A DNA stretch of 64,000 bases from contig JANNRJ010000010.1 of assembly GCA_031401235.1 (NCBI GenBank), positions 62,001 through 126,000 of the forward strand, in the 5' to 3' direction. Under the pieces are notes generated by a model. That model worked only from the letters and a program-made list of their open reading frames with translations, was not told the origin of the DNA and searched no databases. Below, in pieces: positions 51,101 through 59,833 of this stretch (its first letter is position 1; each line of letters begins with the position of its first letter). Source of the DNA: UBA3006 sp031401235. Lineage in GTDB: Bacteria > Actinomycetota > Acidimicrobiia > Acidimicrobiales > Ilumatobacteraceae. The translations under genes and the position numbers were made by a program.

Positions 51101-51353
51101 CATGGTGCATCACCACTATCCACTGCAGGCACTGCTGTACGGCACCGCCATCTATCGCATGTTGCGTTGGCGCGCCCCACACGTCGATCACGATGCTTGC
51201 ATTACGGGCATCGCCTATGGCTTCATCCGTGGCATGGTCGGCCCCGCAACACCAACCGATGCAAGCGGCAATCGTTATGGAATATTTACCTGGGCGGCAC
51301 CCGCCGGCATTTGGTCACGACTCAGCGATCTATTCGCCGGAGAGCGACCATGA
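48177..51353 (+). CDS. recB: Exodeoxyribonuclease V subunit beta
   Basis: A 1058-residue helicase-nuclease. VEASAGTGKTYSVAAL is Walker A, IVDEAQDTDAVQW Walker B, VGDPKQAIYGFRGAD and VMTIHSAKGLEFPCVIVAD further UvrD-type motifs, and LYVAATRAKHHLTVLV motif VI. Near residue 950 LVISDYKSNKL carries the Asp-Tyr-Lys of the RecB nuclease domain. It is somewhat shorter than E. coli RecB. Overlaps recC and recD by 4 bases each. Confidence 0.96.
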   Translation: MSTTNLSLTTDPLINGLVVEASAGTGKTYSVAALVTRELVERESLRIGDILVTTFTRNAAAELRDRVRTRLVDTVRQLRSGTPDNGDELAEYLLHGEPATITARIKRLERAAVEFDTATISTIHAVCTKVLKAAGLDTGTGGDDDITARIVAEVVNDAVVAEALAGHTWDETRIAQLVKTMLSDPFIETWFDPLQHDETVTQQLNELGEILCTCVNRIHQAMLMDPSFNDLLRRAYEVVSDPSRSALIKELRDRFSLAIVDEAQDTDAVQWKFFRELFPEVDTRALVAVGDPKQAIYGFRGADVRAYVRFSATATVRTLTTNHRSDKPVLDALNAAFEGATFGPNISYIEVSASDRHGESQIINTEPVQFIDLGQLTNQNQLATPVAQRVLELLTSTQLQSPTGPQPVKPSDICVLVRATTVARGVERALRRAGIPAVSNGTESVMRGAMAGDIRSLFEAMERVSNMGRIRRAAGTTLFGFSLRNVGALTDEAMLTVQDRISELATLLQHRGIAACAAAISADDAMMQHLAGGEQGERNITDFAHIMEVMHAASSGGGCTPAKALEIFFQLLNTDEKSELVSRRVESDGDAVKVMTIHSAKGLEFPCVIVADLWKPSEERRGNSRPLVFYDGDQRVVDIGFALGTESPQSEAAVTSSENDELRRLLYVAATRAKHHLTVLVADTGEGNILRSVMTALPQLRPVAALPPLTTYKKPASTSTPTTLALAKAPPAIIQTYRRTSFTGITAAREASNPRDYFSPSGSGFDETEPKNNQGANPAITPDIPQRTIADLPAGTAVGSQIHEIFELIDPTAQPLESEVKRAVELRATSALLRPFHHTLTTMITDALRTPFGGPFKDISYSNIPTNDRLAEMDFDMALTSLTSGVLASDIGVVLANMLSPNDPLFNYAHQLSDTSFNIPLGGLLNGSIDALLRLPDSTAEAPRLVISDYKSNKLHTADMTNPLEAYAPAKLLETMVHHHYPLQALLYGTAIYRMLRWRAPHVDHDACITGIAYGFIRGMVGPATPTDASGNRYGIFTWAAPAGIWSRLSDLFAGERP

Positions 51354-53026
51354 CGACGACAACAACACCAGCAATCACAGCACCGACATCGCTGCTCGCA
51401 TATCGCGATGCCCATGTCATCGATGACGGCGACATCGCCGCTGCCACGGTGTTGGTGCGCATGGCACAGCGCACGCAATCCACCAACCCGTCTGATCTCG
51501 CCTGGGTGGCGCTCGGCCTAGTGCTGCGTACTTCACGCGATGGCCACACCTGTGTCGATCTTGATCGCATCGCCGATTGGGGTGCCGACATCAACTTCGA
51601 AGATCCCAACCATGTGTCATGGCCAACCAACTCAGACGAATGGATCGCGGCACTTCAATCAATGCCGGCACTCGTCGGCAACCCCGGCGATCGCACGCCA
51701 CTGATTCTCGATGATCACCGCGTCTATCTGGCCCGCGCCTACGCCCAAGAAAACTCCATTGCCTCGGTACTCACTCGCAACAATGCTGAACATGTCAGCG
51801 TCTTGTTGGGTGGCCCAGGAACCGGTAAAACCACCGAAGTTGCTCGCCGTCTGATCAAACGTTTCGCCGATAGTCCAGACACACCGCGTCTTGCCTTGGC
51901 CGCACCCACAGGAAAAGCCGCCACTCGCATGACCCAAGTACTGCAGGCCCGTTGCATCGAGCAACAAGCCTCGCCCGAGGTGATCGCTGCGGTAACCGCT
52001 GCACCAGCGCGCACCGTGCATGCACTACTCGGATTTGCACCCAATCGAACACCGCGCTTCACCTTTGGCGCCAACAATCCGTTGCCGTATGACTTGGTCG
52101 TGATCGATGAAGCCTCAATGCTGTCGTCATCCATGATGTGCCAATTACTGGAAGCACTTCCACCAGAAGCCAATATCCTTCTCGTGGGCGATCCCGATCA
52201 ACTCGCCAGTATCGAGTCGGGCACCGTGCTCGCCGACATTGCCGCCAGTTCCCGCACACCGAAATCTTTGCTTGCCTCTCGCACACAGGTGCTCACGACT
52301 CAGCACCGCTTCGCCGCCGATTCGGGCATTGCCGCACTCGCCAGTGCCGTACGCGACGGTGATGCCAAACAAGCACTGAGCATCCTCAGCAGTAACCCGT
52401 CCGATATCACTTGGATCAATACCAGTACTCAGACATCGCTAGACACTCTTATTGATGACATCGTCACCCACGCGTTACGGGTGTGTGATGCAGCACGTGA
52501 CAATGACGACGACACAGTGCTGCGCATTCAACGTGGACTACAAGTTCTCTGCGCACACCGCAGTGGAGCAATGGGCGTAAGCGGCTGGAATGACCGCATC
52601 GAATCTCGCTTGGGTTCACGTGCCGACATCGCGTGGTACGCCGGCCGTCCAATCATGGTCAACCGCAATAACGCCACACTCAATCTCTCAAACGGTGATG
52701 TGGGCGTGGTCTTGGCCAGCAAGCCAGACTCACGCGCCGAAGCAGTTTTCGGCCAACCAGGCCAAAGCCAACGTGTTCCCACGACACGGCTAGAAGATAT
52801 TGAAACCGTTCATGCTCTTACTATTCACAAGAGTCAAGGTTCTGAGTTCGGCCATGCGGTGGTAGTGCTTCCTGACACTCACAGTCACATCCTTACCCGC
52901 GAGTTGCTCTACACCGGCATCACTCGGGCAATTGATCGACTCACCATTGTTGGTTCGCGCGAGGTCATCGAAGCCGCAATCTCTCGACCCATCCGCCGTG
53001 CTTCAGGTCTCGCGAGGAGGTTGTAG
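51350..53026 (+). CDS. recD: Exodeoxyribonuclease V subunit alpha
   Basis: A 558-residue 5'-3' helicase. VLLGGPGTGKTTEVARRL is Walker A (about 153-161), LVVIDEASMLSSSMM Walker B, LVGDPDQLASIESG motif III and ALTIHKSQGSEFGHAVVVL plus ELLYTGITRAI the C-terminal motifs. ATG 51350 overlaps the recB stop; the longer upstream frame lies inside recB and is not used. With recC and recB it forms the complete double-strand-break resection and foreign-DNA degrading complex. Confidence 0.96.
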   Translation: MTTTTTPAITAPTSLLAYRDAHVIDDGDIAAATVLVRMAQRTQSTNPSDLAWVALGLVLRTSRDGHTCVDLDRIADWGADINFEDPNHVSWPTNSDEWIAALQSMPALVGNPGDRTPLILDDHRVYLARAYAQENSIASVLTRNNAEHVSVLLGGPGTGKTTEVARRLIKRFADSPDTPRLALAAPTGKAATRMTQVLQARCIEQQASPEVIAAVTAAPARTVHALLGFAPNRTPRFTFGANNPLPYDLVVIDEASMLSSSMMCQLLEALPPEANILLVGDPDQLASIESGTVLADIAASSRTPKSLLASRTQVLTTQHRFAADSGIAALASAVRDGDAKQALSILSSNPSDITWINTSTQTSLDTLIDDIVTHALRVCDAARDNDDDTVLRIQRGLQVLCAHRSGAMGVSGWNDRIESRLGSRADIAWYAGRPIMVNRNNATLNLSNGDVGVVLASKPDSRAEAVFGQPGQSQRVPTTRLEDIETVHALTIHKSQGSEFGHAVVVLPDTHSHILTRELLYTGITRAIDRLTIVGSREVIEAAISRPIRRASGLARRL

Positions 53027-53245
53027 GTCTATTCTGGGCCGTGATACGAAGTTGCATTGGACTAGTTTGCGAATCGAACTGGAACTGGACGCAGCAATAT
53101 TTCGGTTTCGAAAAATTCGTCTGAACTAGTCTCAAAATCTGGTGTCCCAGTGATTGTTCAGAAAGAGAATTCGAGGAGAAACTGCACTTGAATGCGTGTA
53201 CTAAGTTCAGGGAGTGAAAATTTACGATCTACATAGGGAGCGACC

Positions 53246-53875
53246 ATGCATAAATTGACATTTCAAAACGTCGCGCGGCAGTTGTGCGACAAACCCGCAA
53301 TAATCGAGAAGCATCTAACCGATTACTTTACTAATAATGAGGGTCGGTTTTTTGAATATTTCATCGAGAAATCTGATCCCGCCAAATTCACGCCTTGGGA
53401 CTTTCTCGCTTTATCAGCGCTGAGTCGTAATCCTCGCGCATCAACAATCGCCGCAGTTCTTGAGTCTGAAGGTAATCACTTAAACATTGCACTCGCCGCT
53501 GCACAGAAGGAAATTAGAGCATTACCAGCCATGGAGCGAACACTCTGGGCAATCGACCCGAAATATCTAATTGAAAAATCAAACCTTTACAAGCTTTATA
53601 ACTTATTAAGAGTAATACCGGGCGTGGGACCTGTGACGGCATCAAAATTACTAGCCGCAAAATTTACGGAAATTGTTCCAATTCGTGACTCAAAGGTAAA
53701 ACTTTTGCTTCAGGCAGGTGAGGACTGGTGGATTCCGATGCAAGAAGTAATTCGAAACCAGGAACTTCGAGATGAGCTTTTAGATGTTTCTCTACCTCTG
53801 AAAGGTCATGCCCCAACTTTGCTTCGCCGACTAGACGTCGTTCTTTGGATGGAAGCCGCTAGTCGAGGTTTTTGA
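53246..53875 (+). CDS. DUF6308-like protein with helix-hairpin-helix motif
   Basis: A 209-residue protein, first gene of the AT-rich region. RVIPGVGPVTASKLLAAKF is a helix-hairpin-helix-type motif, followed by VPIRDSKVKLLL and a DWWIPM segment, as in the DUF6308 family. Function unknown; the HhH suggests DNA binding. GGGAG precedes the ATG. The 219 bases before it, after recD, hold no gene I can support. Confidence 0.75.
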   Translation: MHKLTFQNVARQLCDKPAIIEKHLTDYFTNNEGRFFEYFIEKSDPAKFTPWDFLALSALSRNPRASTIAAVLESEGNHLNIALAAAQKEIRALPAMERTLWAIDPKYLIEKSNLYKLYNLLRVIPGVGPVTASKLLAAKFTEIVPIRDSKVKLLLQAGEDWWIPMQEVIRNQELRDELLDVSLPLKGHAPTLLRRLDVVLWMEAASRGF

Positions 53876-53945
53876 AATACTGCAATTGACTTTTTGATAA
53901 GTTCGATTGGGTGACCGAAAGCTTTTTGAGGGAAATTTCGGTGCG

Positions 53946-54030
53946 ACACCCATGATTTAGCATCCCGCTCAATTGAACCAACATTGGAGGTTGGGAATGT
54001 CGACACGGAAAATCGCAGAAAACGAAGTCG
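53946..54030. repeat. Duplicated leader, copy A
   Basis: The sequence from ACACCCATGATTTA through a GGAGG Shine-Dalgarno, the ATG and about ten codons is closely similar to copy B at 54518-54605, although the two encoded proteins differ afterwards. Confidence 0.55.
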
Positions 54031-54293
54031 GACTAGATCGGGTTTTTGAGGGCATTCGAGCAGTGTTGCGGATTTTTGGTTTTGCCAATCCCGCCAAACG
54101 TCCAACTAACTTGCCTAGTTCGATTGACAATAATTTTCCGGCATTTACCCGAAGGGACGCACAGTGGGTGGTTGACAATTGGGAAGCCCTGGTTGCGGAA
54201 CGAGAAGTTGTGCGACCGATGATTCCCATTAGTACAGATTCTGTGATTGGCGAGCCGAGTAGGTCACCAAAAGATGAGATTTTGATTGACTAA
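53997..54293 (+). CDS. Small hypothetical protein
   Basis: A 98-residue protein I do not recognise. ATG 53997 follows GGAGG at good distance. A helical first third (VGLDRVFEGIRAVLRIFG) is followed by a Pro-rich link and FTRRDAQWVVDNWEALV, a second helix. No signal peptide or membrane segment. Its leader and first codons resemble those of the gene at 54573. Confidence 0.6.
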   Translation: MSTRKIAENEVGLDRVFEGIRAVLRIFGFANPAKRPTNLPSSIDNNFPAFTRRDAQWVVDNWEALVAEREVVRPMIPISTDSVIGEPSRSPKDEILID

Positions 54294-54517
54294 AGGACAC
54301 CCACGGTCAGATGAAACTCACGGCGGATTTTCGCACATTGGATCATGCGATCCAGGACTTCCAGAGAAATCGCCAGAAATGAACGCATCTGAGGTCAGCG
54401 ATTAATTCCATGACCTTGAAACTTGGCCGAGGCAAAATCAGCGATGTGCGGTTTATAAGTCGAATTCATAAGGCCCATGCCGTCGGTGAAATTGGCTGAA
54501 AGTGATGCTTCCGTACC

Positions 54518-54605
54518 ACACCCCTGATTTATTATCGCGCCCGAATGAGACAGTTCACATAGGAGGATGGGCATGACCAGTGCACGGAACGCAGAGAAAG
54601 AGGAA
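54518..54605. repeat. Duplicated leader, copy B
   Basis: Begins ACACCCCTGATTTA, continues to AGGAGG and ATG 54573 and the first codons; similar to copy A with a few small gaps. The preceding 54294-54517 contains no gene I can support. Confidence 0.55.
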
Positions 54606-54830
54606 CATAGCCCCACGGCTGAAAGATGGATTGTCAATCCGTGTCTAAAAATCAGACTTGGCGGGTTGTTCAGGGAAATGAGTTTTGAGACGAATTCCTG
54701 GAGCGCTTGCATTTCAGCGATTTCGGTAGGCCGCTTTAGCTGGCGCACAAATTATTTGGTGGAATCCATTATTGGTTATCCCAAGCCGACTGTTTACAAC
54801 AAGCCTAAGAGGCCGAGGAATTCACAATGA
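54573..54830 (+). CDS. Small hypothetical protein
   Basis: An 85-residue protein of unknown function, starting at ATG 54573 after AGGAGG (an ATG two codons earlier is too close to it). Only the first ten residues resemble the product at 53997. The rest is mixed, with a basic C-terminus (KPTVYNKPKRPRNSQ). It overlaps the next gene by 4 bases, so the two are co-translated; it may also be a decayed relative kept for coupling. Confidence 0.5.
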   Translation: MTSARNAEKEEHSPTAERWIVNPCLKIRLGGLFREMSFETNSWSACISAISVGRFSWRTNYLVESIIGYPKPTVYNKPKRPRNSQ

Positions 54831-55621
54831 ATCTCTCAGATGGTGCAGTCCAAGGACTTGTGTCTTTGGGGTCAATTCCAAGGGAGGAGATATGGAAGGT
54901 CCGAACGGCATTGAGGTTCTATCGTCAAGACAATTTTGGAGGCACTGAGTTTTCGGTTCGATGTCGAGGAAATCGGCGTTGTTGGCAGATCGCCAATGAC
55001 GACATCATCGTCAATATCAATGGAGGTTTCGCGCGGTTTACTGGGACTTATGAGTTAAGTGCCGACTTGATACACGGCTGTACTGCGTTGAGTCCGCGAA
55101 CCACAAATCTTGAGATCACAATCAACGGTGGGAGTGCCACCGCAACCAATCCAACAGGTGCTCTCACGATGGCGGGCGGAGGGGTAAACACTGAATTTCG
55201 TGTGATCACTCAATTGAGACCTGTCGAAGCCCGAATATCCCAAGAGTGCTTGGATAACCTCGCTGGGACTAGCCCCGCTTTGCCGTACGAACCTTACGAC
55301 CTAGATGAGACTCGCGATAAGTTTCCAAATACCACGATTTCCATTGGTGAGAATGCATTGGAATTTACTGGTAAATACAACAGGTTTGGTTACAACAGTG
55401 TGACAACCACGGTGCCTGCCATCACTTGGGGGCATGGAATGATCAGTTGTTTGTCAGAACGGTTGAATGATGCACTCGATATTTTTAGCCGTAATCGCCA
55501 AGAACGGGACATCACGATCACCTACGATCCAGTTGGTGGCGACTTCGTCGAACTCTATACTGAGACTGAATATGTCGCGCTCCGCAGGTTACCCACAGCC
55601 GCCGACACAAAATTAGAATAA
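54827..55621 (+). CDS. Hypothetical strand-rich protein, possibly sliding-clamp-like
   Basis: A 264-residue protein of no family I can name. It is rich in strands with a few helices. The C-terminal part, SERLNDALDIFSR then DITITYD, VELYTE and YVALRRLP, recalls the last domain of DnaN-type clamps (helix, strand, strand, terminal strand), and NLEITINGGSATATN in the middle could be another such strand pair. This is a guess from pattern alone. It is coupled to the previous small gene by ATGA. Confidence 0.5.
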   Translation: MNLSDGAVQGLVSLGSIPREEIWKVRTALRFYRQDNFGGTEFSVRCRGNRRCWQIANDDIIVNINGGFARFTGTYELSADLIHGCTALSPRTTNLEITINGGSATATNPTGALTMAGGGVNTEFRVITQLRPVEARISQECLDNLAGTSPALPYEPYDLDETRDKFPNTTISIGENALEFTGKYNRFGYNSVTTTVPAITWGHGMISCLSERLNDALDIFSRNRQERDITITYDPVGGDFVELYTETEYVALRRLPTAADTKLE

Positions 55622-55786
55622 CCGATTTCCGTTGGGCGGCGGGAGAAAACGCGCTCACGTGCACTGGTACCATCAACACCACTTCGCCGATACCGCGGGA
55701 TAACACTAAATCTGCCCTACATCAAACTCTGTCTGACTCAGAATTAACAATTATCTCTAGCGAACACCCGTGGGTAGTATCAATTC

Positions 55787-57640
55787 GTGCTGGCTTACCT
55801 TGCCTCGAAAGAACAGTTTCTTAAGGATGCGCCAACTATTGAAGTCATAGTTAATGTGGCCGTAAAGAAGTACTTAAACCTTTCAGTGCGGAAGAGTGAG
55901 TATCAGGCGTGGCGAAACTCACTGGGTAATGCGATGTATCACGCGATGAACGACTCGTCGATACCTAGTGACGCCGCTATTGCCATCGAGTATCGCCTAA
56001 ATGGGCGTGGGTTTCGAATTGATTTCATCATCTCTGGCGTAAATGACGCTGGGCAAGAGTCAATCGTGATTGTTGAACTAAAACAGTGGTCAGAAGTTGA
56101 ATTTTCGGAACTTGCTGAACACATAAAGACCTTCGTGGGTGGCAGGCTCAGGGATGAGAGACATCCTTCGTATCAAGCGTGGAGTTATGCAAGCCACCTG
56201 CGCCAATTTAACGAGTATGTCTACACAAACGACTTGGAAATAAATGCCTGCGCGTATCTTCACAACTGTGAAGCGAGCCAAGTGATACGTGACTCTCGAT
56301 ACGAAGACAAGTTAGAGAAAGCACCTGTTTTTGTAAGGGGTGAAGGTGCGAGTCTTCGCGAACTTATTAAATCGAAAATCAGTAGGGGTTCCGGTACCGA
56401 GATGCTTCGACGTGTTGACACCTCAACAATTAGACCGTCTAAGCAACTGGCGGAAGCCGTCGGGTCAATGCTTCAGGGAAACGAAGAGTTTGTGCTGTTA
56501 GATGAACAAAAAACCGTGCTGGAAAAAATTGTAAACGCATCAACTCGGTCACTGGTTGATGAAAAGCAAGTTCTAATCATAAATGGTGGCCCGGGAACTG
56601 GCAAGTCGGTCATTTCGATCAATGCACTCGCAAAACTCTCGAAGCTTCGCCTTAACGTTCGATATGTAACGCCAAATGCTGCGCCAAGAGCGGTATATGA
56701 ATCGAAGTTGCGTGGAGCAATTTCTAATGTAGAAATTCGCGATCTGTTTGGTGGCTCAGCGGCATATGCAAAAGTTGAAAAAGACTCTTTTGACGTTTTA
56801 ATTGTTGACGAAGCGCATCGACTTAAGTTGCGATCTCAGTTCACAGGAAGTGGGGTAAACCAAATTCGAGAAATCATTCAAGCCGCTCGAACCTCAGTAT
56901 TTTTTATTGACGAGGCCCAGAAAGTTACTTGGAAGGACATTGGCGAAATCGCGGCTATCGAAGAATTCGCAGCCGAGGTCGGTGCCGAGGTTGAACATTT
57001 AGAGCTCACTTCTCAATTTCGCTGCGGCGGTTCTGACGATTACATGGTGTGGTTGGATAATGCGCTGGGTGTGCGAGTTGAGGCAGACAGTTATTTTTCG
57101 CCAGGGAAATTTGATTTCAAAATCGTTGATAATCCGGCGGAATTACACGAAATGATCAAAGAGAAGAACAATGTAAATAATAAATCTCGGGTTGTCGCCG
57201 GTTATTGCTGGAATTGGGTGAGCAAGAACGATAATTCGCGCTTTGATATTCAGTTTCCAGAATTCAACTTTCAAGCCGACTGGAATCTTGTATCGCATGG
57301 CAGTGAATGGATTATTCACCCAGATTCCGTCAAGGAAATTGGATGCATCCACACCTGTCAGGGGCTCGAACTGGACTATGTTGGCGTGATCGTTGGACCA
57401 GATCTTGTGTTAGCTGGTGATCAGTTGATCACTGACCCTGCGGCTCGCGCAAAAACTGATCGCTCGCTGGACGGCTATAAAAAGAATTTAGCCATTGACT
57501 CAGTCGCCGCAAATGAGAAGGCCGATGAAATAATTCGGAACACGTACCGCACTCTAATGAGCAGAGGTATGAAGGGCTGCTATGTATATTTCACAAATTC
57601 CGCAACTGCCGACTACTTCAAGAAACTGCTTCCCGCATAG
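55787..57640 (+). CDS. DUF2075-type superfamily 1 helicase with N-terminal PD-(D/E)xK-like nuclease
   Basis: A 617-residue protein starting with GTG. The first 110 residues contain FRIDFIISG (Asp79) and IVIVELKQW (Glu97-x-Lys99), a PD-(D/E)xK nuclease pattern. Then INGGPGTGKSVISI (267-274) is Walker A, DVLIVDEAHRL Walker B, SVFFIDEAQKV and LTSQFRCGG later helicase motifs, and CIHTCQGLELDYVGVIVG the C-terminal motif. This matches DUF2075 proteins, frequent in defence islands. A MazG-like gene follows after 55 bases. The role is probably nucleic-acid processing in defence. Confidence 0.85.
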   Translation: MLAYLASKEQFLKDAPTIEVIVNVAVKKYLNLSVRKSEYQAWRNSLGNAMYHAMNDSSIPSDAAIAIEYRLNGRGFRIDFIISGVNDAGQESIVIVELKQWSEVEFSELAEHIKTFVGGRLRDERHPSYQAWSYASHLRQFNEYVYTNDLEINACAYLHNCEASQVIRDSRYEDKLEKAPVFVRGEGASLRELIKSKISRGSGTEMLRRVDTSTIRPSKQLAEAVGSMLQGNEEFVLLDEQKTVLEKIVNASTRSLVDEKQVLIINGGPGTGKSVISINALAKLSKLRLNVRYVTPNAAPRAVYESKLRGAISNVEIRDLFGGSAAYAKVEKDSFDVLIVDEAHRLKLRSQFTGSGVNQIREIIQAARTSVFFIDEAQKVTWKDIGEIAAIEEFAAEVGAEVEHLELTSQFRCGGSDDYMVWLDNALGVRVEADSYFSPGKFDFKIVDNPAELHEMIKEKNNVNNKSRVVAGYCWNWVSKNDNSRFDIQFPEFNFQADWNLVSHGSEWIIHPDSVKEIGCIHTCQGLELDYVGVIVGPDLVLAGDQLITDPAARAKTDRSLDGYKKNLAIDSVAANEKADEIIRNTYRTLMSRGMKGCYVYFTNSATADYFKKLLPA

Positions 57641-57695
57641 ATGAATTTGTGTAACAAAATCAAATTGTCATTTTAGCAATGCTTAGGATTGAGCT

Positions 57696-58022
57696 ATGAC
57701 TGAAGTTAGCCAAGACGAACTCGCGAAGCGCATTAGAGATTTTGCTTATGCTCGCGACTGGGAGAAATTTCACACTCCCAAGAATTTAGTTATGGCATTA
57801 ATCGTTGAAGTCTCAGAACTTGCTGAAATTTTTCAATGGATGACCGCTGACGATTCTGTACTTGTAATGAATGATGAGGAATCAGCAGATGCAGTGCGTG
57901 ATGAACTTGCGGATATCACGATTTATCTGACTCGCATCGCTGCGATTCTTGGAGTAAATCTTTTGGTTGAAGCCAACGCCAAAATAGATCGCAACGAACT
58001 TCGCTTCCCGCCAAATAAGTAA
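57696..58022 (+). CDS. MazG-like nucleotide pyrophosphohydrolase
   Basis: A 108-residue all-helical NTP pyrophosphohydrolase of the dCTPase/RS21-C6 kind. RDWEKFHTPKNLVMALIVEVSELAEIFQW and RDELADITIYLTRIA contain the ExxE and ExxD metal-binding motifs. It hydrolyses NTPs or dNTPs to monophosphates. It follows the helicase-nuclease in the same direction and may lower nucleotide pools during phage attack, though a housekeeping role in pool sanitising is equally possible. Confidence 0.88.
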   Translation: MTEVSQDELAKRIRDFAYARDWEKFHTPKNLVMALIVEVSELAEIFQWMTADDSVLVMNDEESADAVRDELADITIYLTRIAAILGVNLLVEANAKIDRNELRFPPNK

Positions 58023-58179
58023 CGCCCAATCCCAAGCCTTCGGCGCAGTTGGGGCCAACGAGGCGGGTTACACATTCAACTAAAGTCGGGGCAGATCCGA
58101 CTGTTCTCACCTTGCCTCATACTCCATGAGAATTAGATATCGATATCGACTGGTCCGATCAGCAAATCTTTGATTTACC

Positions 58180-59826
58180 CTATTTGTTTACTGAATTGTC
58201 AAGCCGATAATAGAGATGGGAAAGTAAACTTAGGGCGTCCAAGCAATCCTTCTCAGTAAATAGCCCCGATTCTCTTAAATCAGTTACTTGCTCGTGAGCG
58301 ATCGGGCAACGACAGGCCATCCAAATTCCAAGAGACAACATTCTGTGCCCACCAGCAATATTTTCAATTGTGTCAGGCTCAAAATCAGCACCGTCTGGCT
58401 TCTTATATTTTTCCGTAACTGACAATTTGGGGCTTTTCAACGCGAAAACATTCTCCAACAACGCATGATCGGTAAGAGTAGATCCAGCCTTAGTTTTGAC
58501 CGCGTTCACATACTTTTTAACTGCCTCAAAAAACGCCGTGTAGAAATCCTCGCTGACATAGTATGGCCTTGAAACAGATTGAACTTCGGGGTGTAAATGT
58601 CTCCAGTGATACGTCGGATACTCGGGGACAAGTTCATGAATGTTTTTTACGGTTGATTGATTTGTATCGGATGGTAATTCCGAGTCTTTAACAAGACTCA
58701 TGACAATTGGCTCGACTTTCGATCTGATATCTGCGGGCAATTTGGAAAACCATTCGGAAAGATTGATTCCGGTCGCGTCAGTCAAGGCCTTCTTTCTTTT
58801 CTCTTCCCTCTTAGTGCGCCAATCCCGTTCAAGCCAATTCATCAAACCACATAAATGCGCTCGCAATTCTTGCATTCTTGGATGACTCCAATTTAGAGAT
58901 TGTCGGTTTGTCGCAATAACGTCTTCCTCGAAGTCGTCTATAAAGTCCACTTCGAGCCATCCCGTAAGGTAGGAAAAGAAGTGGCTTGACGTGCTATCGG
59001 AAAAATATTCCGGAAGGTTAACCATCTTGTTTCTCGAAAACAGAATAACTCCTCGCATATTTGTCCTCGGTGGGATTGGCTTTTTTGTTGCGATCAGATG
59101 TCCGACGATTTGGTCTGCTTTGTCATAATTATCCGTGAATTGAGAGTCGGTGGGAATATTCCATTCAACCTCCTTGTCCAATCCGGCGAATCTTCGCTCG
59201 TTTGCCACGAGAATCGGCTCTTCAGAATTGTTTCGGACCCTAATTTCAAACCCTGAATCAACGATAAACATTTTTGAAAGTGAGTCTGCAATGTCTTCTG
59301 GAGATAAATTGCTATCTCCCTGAATTTTCCTCAAGGTGATTTTAGTGCCGTGTTCAGTCTCACTACAGACCGCATCTCTCAGCACAACTATCGGTTTGTA
59401 TTCCTCTGTCGCCGCTTTGATGTCGTCCCAGCTCATCGAAAAAGTATTCTCTTTTCCATCTTTCCTGGTTGCGATTTCTATTTCATGAGCAATTCCGAAA
59501 AACGACAATTTGCCGAGTCCCTTTTTACCGATTACCTTTCTATTTTTCGGGGTGACCTGCGTGTGCTCATCCTGTCTGCGAAGGCGACCTATCCTCAAGA
59601 ATTTTGAATTTATTTCATCGAACGACATACCTATGCCATTGTCCTCGATGACGATTTCCAATTCGCCGTCAGCATTATTCAATGTCACCAAAACGTGTTC
59701 GGCGTCTGCGTCGTATGAGTTTGCAATTAATTCTCCAAAGACCGGGGCCAAAGTTGAATACATGCGAACGCCGAGGTGCTGAATTGTATTCGGGTCAAAG
59801 GTCATTCTCAGTTCATGTTGCGGCAT
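58180..59826 (-). CDS. GHKL ATPase with C-terminal HEPN-like (TIGR02391-type) domain
   Basis: A 548-residue protein. The N-terminal Hsp90/MORC-like ATPase has GELIANSYDADA (Asn36), EDNGIGMSFDEI and KKGLGKLSFFGIA, i.e. the N, G1 and G2 boxes. After a linker, the last 120 residues resemble the Ymh/TIGR02391 family: GGHRMLSLGIWMACRCPIAH, with R506-x4-H511 like the HEPN RNase motif, then DALSLLSHLYYRLD. It starts 7 bases after the cytosine methyltransferase gene. GHKL ATPases are known partners of methyltransferases in restriction-like systems; this fusion may be the effector. Confidence 0.82.
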   Translation of the reverse strand: MPQHELRMTFDPNTIQHLGVRMYSTLAPVFGELIANSYDADAEHVLVTLNNADGELEIVIEDNGIGMSFDEINSKFLRIGRLRRQDEHTQVTPKNRKVIGKKGLGKLSFFGIAHEIEIATRKDGKENTFSMSWDDIKAATEEYKPIVVLRDAVCSETEHGTKITLRKIQGDSNLSPEDIADSLSKMFIVDSGFEIRVRNNSEEPILVANERRFAGLDKEVEWNIPTDSQFTDNYDKADQIVGHLIATKKPIPPRTNMRGVILFSRNKMVNLPEYFSDSTSSHFFSYLTGWLEVDFIDDFEEDVIATNRQSLNWSHPRMQELRAHLCGLMNWLERDWRTKREEKRKKALTDATGINLSEWFSKLPADIRSKVEPIVMSLVKDSELPSDTNQSTVKNIHELVPEYPTYHWRHLHPEVQSVSRPYYVSEDFYTAFFEAVKKYVNAVKTKAGSTLTDHALLENVFALKSPKLSVTEKYKKPDGADFEPDTIENIAGGHRMLSLGIWMACRCPIAHEQVTDLRESGLFTEKDCLDALSLLSHLYYRLDNSVNK

Positions 59827-59833
59827 GGTTTTC

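Noticed and set aside
57916..58110. 64-codon frame on the - strand over the end of the MazG-like gene
   Set aside because: Mostly antisense to a well-supported gene, with no start signal or family pattern.
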